Assembly (NCBI GenBank): GCA_028554755.1
Contig: JAPTOF010000002.1
Coordinates: forward strand, 30,992,501 to 31,056,500
DNA: 64,000 nucleotides
Reading direction: 5' to 3'
DNA from: Cordia subcordata
Taxonomy: Eukaryota; Streptophyta; Magnoliopsida; Boraginales; Cordiaceae
Every line of letters begins with the position of its first letter. Within the stretch, counting starts at the first letter, position 1. The notes under the pieces were generated by a model. The model was not told the DNA's origin, ran no database searches, and worked only from the letters and a program-made list of their open reading frames with translations. A program made the position numbers and the translations under genes. Positions 61,419 to 64,000 of this stretch are shown in pieces.

Positions 61419-64000
61419 TCAATAAAGACTGGAAGATAGACGTGGGGTGATGAGTATATCCAGTGGAGTTGCTTTATTATTTGTAATGCCAAGTGTACAA
61501 TCTGAATGCCTCTTTGACAACGGCTCGGAGACAAGGGAACTTGACAATTTCTTCTTCATCAACTCTTCTGTCCTTCCCGACGTGCATGTCCAATTCTCCT
61601 TGAGCTTTTTTTAATGCGTGGCGATTATTTAGTGGTAGTGATAGCGTCCAAATCATCGTAATGGTTGTAGTATCACTTCCTCCGAAAATTAAAGCCTGTA
61701 AAATGCAAAAAAGTTAATTGAGTTCAATCATTAATGATGGGGCATGATAGTTTGGAAGTTACTGAATATTTTCGCTTAATTAGCTAAAAGGATAATTTAT
61801 AAAAAAAATTAATTAATTTAGAGTAGTTAAGAAAAGAAAATAATAATGTAATGACTTATACGAAGTAACTAAATTTACACTCATACAATGCACAAGATCA
61901 ATTCTGATTAAAATGTGCAAATAATTTTTTAAAAGCAAAAAGTAAAATATTATTAAAAAATCAAATAGTAAACACTAAAAGAAATATGTATTTATTAATA
62001 ATAAAATATATTAAATGGTAGTACAACCGTCCTCAAAAACAATTGATTATATAAAATAATAAGTGTTAAAAATAATTAATTAATAAAGATTATATCAATT
62101 ATTTAACTATTGCCTATGGTTGAACAAATTAACTAATAAGTAATTTGAAATTGGACAAATTTGAATGATAACATTATGAATAGGAATTTATAAAAGAAAA
62201 AAAATGATAGAACTAATCCAAATGCAGGGTAATAGAGGCTCGAGTTACATTAGCATTTAATAAAATATTAATTTTATTACTTTTAAAGATGACAGTTAAC
62301 GTATTATAATATATATTTAGAAACATTCTAGAATAAAGATATATAGAAAGTGATATATTCTATTTCTAAAAAGAACTTTATTTTTAACCTTCAAATTATA
62401 GATGTATATATATATATATTTATTTATTTATTTTAGAAATATAAAATCTATCATTCTAGTTAATTATGAAGAAAAATTAAAATCTGAATATCAAATTTTG
62501 AATATAGGCAAAATTTTCTCGACAAGAAAAATAAATAAAAGATATTAGATAATAATTACCTAATAACTAATGAATTATTTGTAATTAAAATATCTATTAT
62601 AATGTCAAATAAAAATTATTTGATAGTCAATTTTTGTATTGCATTCAAAGATAAAATATAGTCATATATTGTAATAGTAAATTTTTAACAAGTTTTCAAT
62701 ACCAATCACAGTTTTTATATTTTTGTAAAATCTAATAATATTAAAAAATTAAAATAAAGTAAATAGAATAATATGAAAGGAGAAGGAAATACATATATAG
62801 AATAAATTTGATTAGGAAGTTTTTTTTTTTCATATGAATGTAAAGAGATAGACTTAAATTTTTTTAGAAAGAAAAAAATTATGAAACAGTGATATTTGAC
62901 ATAAATTAAAAAGGCAAAACCATTACTTTATAATATATATAGATATAGATAATAGCTAAAATAAAGATCCCAATATCTTTTTCCCTAATTTAACGAACTA
63001 AAATCCTCTTTTAACTCTTATTTGGTCCAAACATTTTAATTTAAAATCTCAACAATGTATTTTATCTTAAAATGTCAACATATATTGACTATTAATTTAA
63101 ATAAAAAAAGTTTGCAATGACAATAAGAAAAACTGAGAAAATAAGAATGAAAAATTATTTTTTGTTAGAGGTAAAGTATTTATTTAATGGTTAAATTTTA
63201 TTTATATTTTAAAAATAAAAAATATAATTGAGATTTTAAATAAAATTAAGATGAAATAAAAATTAGGAAAGGATCCTAAACTTAATTTAACATAACTCGT
63301 GCCATGCATGTAGCTTTCACAATTGCGTCAGGATTACGACCATCAAAATCTACGCTGTGCACCTCCGACAGCAAAATGTCCATGAAGTCTTGTTCGCGAC
63401 TGGCCTTGCCGGTGGCTCTTTTCCGCCGATGTTCTTGCAACCACGCTTCTAAAAGACTATCCATTTCTTCTCCAGCCATTTTCATGGCCTTCTCATATCC
63501 TCCTATATGAAGCCACCCTAGCCAGGGCACCAAATCAGCTGCCACGAATTGCCCCATTAAGAAAAATCCCTCAACACCTTCTGGCAAAGCCTACCATCTT
63601 TCTCATCATCGTCATTGATATTATCGCCAAAGTATCTTTTTCCTACAAAAATTCTTAGGACCAAGTTTAACGTTAAGTTCCCCGAACCATTTTTTCATGT
63701 CCACCAAAACACTTCCTGATAATCCATCTTTATTCGCATTCCATTTATTGTAGAGCTCTCTTATGGAGGTCTCAGTTTCTGAGATTCTCACATGTTTGAG
63801 TAGCTCAAGTCGGGCCTTGGAGAGCAATTCGAGAGTAGTTATCTTGCGAAGCTCACGCCAATAAGGACCATACGGTGAGCAACCAAACATGGAGTACTTA
63901 ACCCCCAAATGTTTGAGGGCTACAACCTGTGGACGAGATGAGACAGCAATGTCATGAGTGGTGAATATTTCCTTAGCCACTTCAGAGCTGCTGACAACTA
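61419..64000 (-). pseudogene. CYP82 pseudogene lacking the heme-binding region (runs off window)
   Basis: Closely related to the intact CYP82 at 53.3 kb and on the same strand. Exon 1 (63303 to beyond 64000) carries [13 protein letters not shown] and ADLVPWLGWLHIGGYEKA, but has a one-base gain after MKKWFGE (near 63680) and a loss of about four bases near 63565, both shifting frame. The exon 1 donor is GC rather than GT. Exon 2 (61419-61695) keeps the I-helix as FGGSDTTT and EAFRLY, then jumps straight to the C-terminal KATPLDILITPRLSS in another frame. About 345 bp that should hold PERF and the heme Cys loop are missing. It cannot make a working P450. Confidence 0.9.
61696..63302 (-). other. 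Intron of the CYP82 pseudogene
   Basis: 1.6 kb, very AT-rich, with a (TA)n run at about 62404-62420. No insertion with clear ends is seen. It is far longer than the 140-bp intron of the intact gene. Confidence 0.65.

Noticed and set aside
1..64000. CRISPR arrays, tRNA or rRNA genes
   Set aside because: No spaced identical short repeats of CRISPR type and no tRNA- or rRNA-like sequence was recognised; the tRNA-like boxes belong to SINEs.

Overview
The window is nuclear DNA of a flowering plant, most likely a eudicot. The evidence is GT-AG introns in AT-rich non-coding DNA, plant-only families (WAK-like receptor kinase, LRK10L-type kinase, CYP82 P450, JINGUBANG-type WD40 protein, plastid octanoyltransferase) and a dense load of plant transposons. 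The species cannot be told from the sequence. All exon joins are hand-built from reading frame, splice sites and family similarity; no alignment or transcript was available.

Layout. 0.5-3.7 kb (+): last seven exons of exocyst subunit SEC3. 4.6-6.1 kb (-): five-exon plastid-targeted UPF0114 membrane protein. 9.1-11.2 kb (+): four-exon plastid octanoyltransferase (LIP2p type). 12.4-16.5 kb (-): three-exon WAKL14-like receptor kinase. 16.5-29.6 kb: repeat-rich stretch with a second copy of the WAKL ectodomain exon (25.0-25.8 kb), an LRK10L-type kinase exon broken by one TGA (22.8-23.9 kb), an RNase H fragment, two SINE copies, several MITEs and a Helitron-like element. 29.6-34.8 kb: 5.1-kb hAT transposon with both ends and an exact 8-bp target duplication, its transposase decayed. 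37.6-39.7 kb: repeat array with Copia-like LTR ends. 40.3-41.7 kb (+): intronless JINGUBANG-like WD40 gene. 44.0-49.0 kb (-): eight-exon USP-domain pseudokinase. 53.3-55.0 kb (-): intact two-exon CYP82 gene. 55.2-58.1 kb: Mutator-like element with 9-bp target duplication. 61.4-64.0 kb (-): CYP82 pseudogene that lost its heme-binding region and runs off the right edge.

The most interesting region is 15.8-26.3 kb. The WAKL14-like first exon and its distant copy match base for base over 768 bp (by eye), while the flanks on both sides are homologous but strongly diverged. That pattern suggests an old duplication followed by recent gene conversion (or an assembly artefact). The copied exon ends in the same splice phase as the start of the downstream LRK10L transmembrane/kinase exon, so the two could be spliced in frame into a hybrid receptor, except that the kinase carries one in-frame TGA just after the DFG segment.

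The genes form no operon or shared pathway. They act separately in exocytosis, plastid lipoylation, plastid membrane function, cell-wall sensing, signalling and specialised oxidation. The window mainly shows TE-driven and duplication-driven remodelling around ordinary housekeeping genes.
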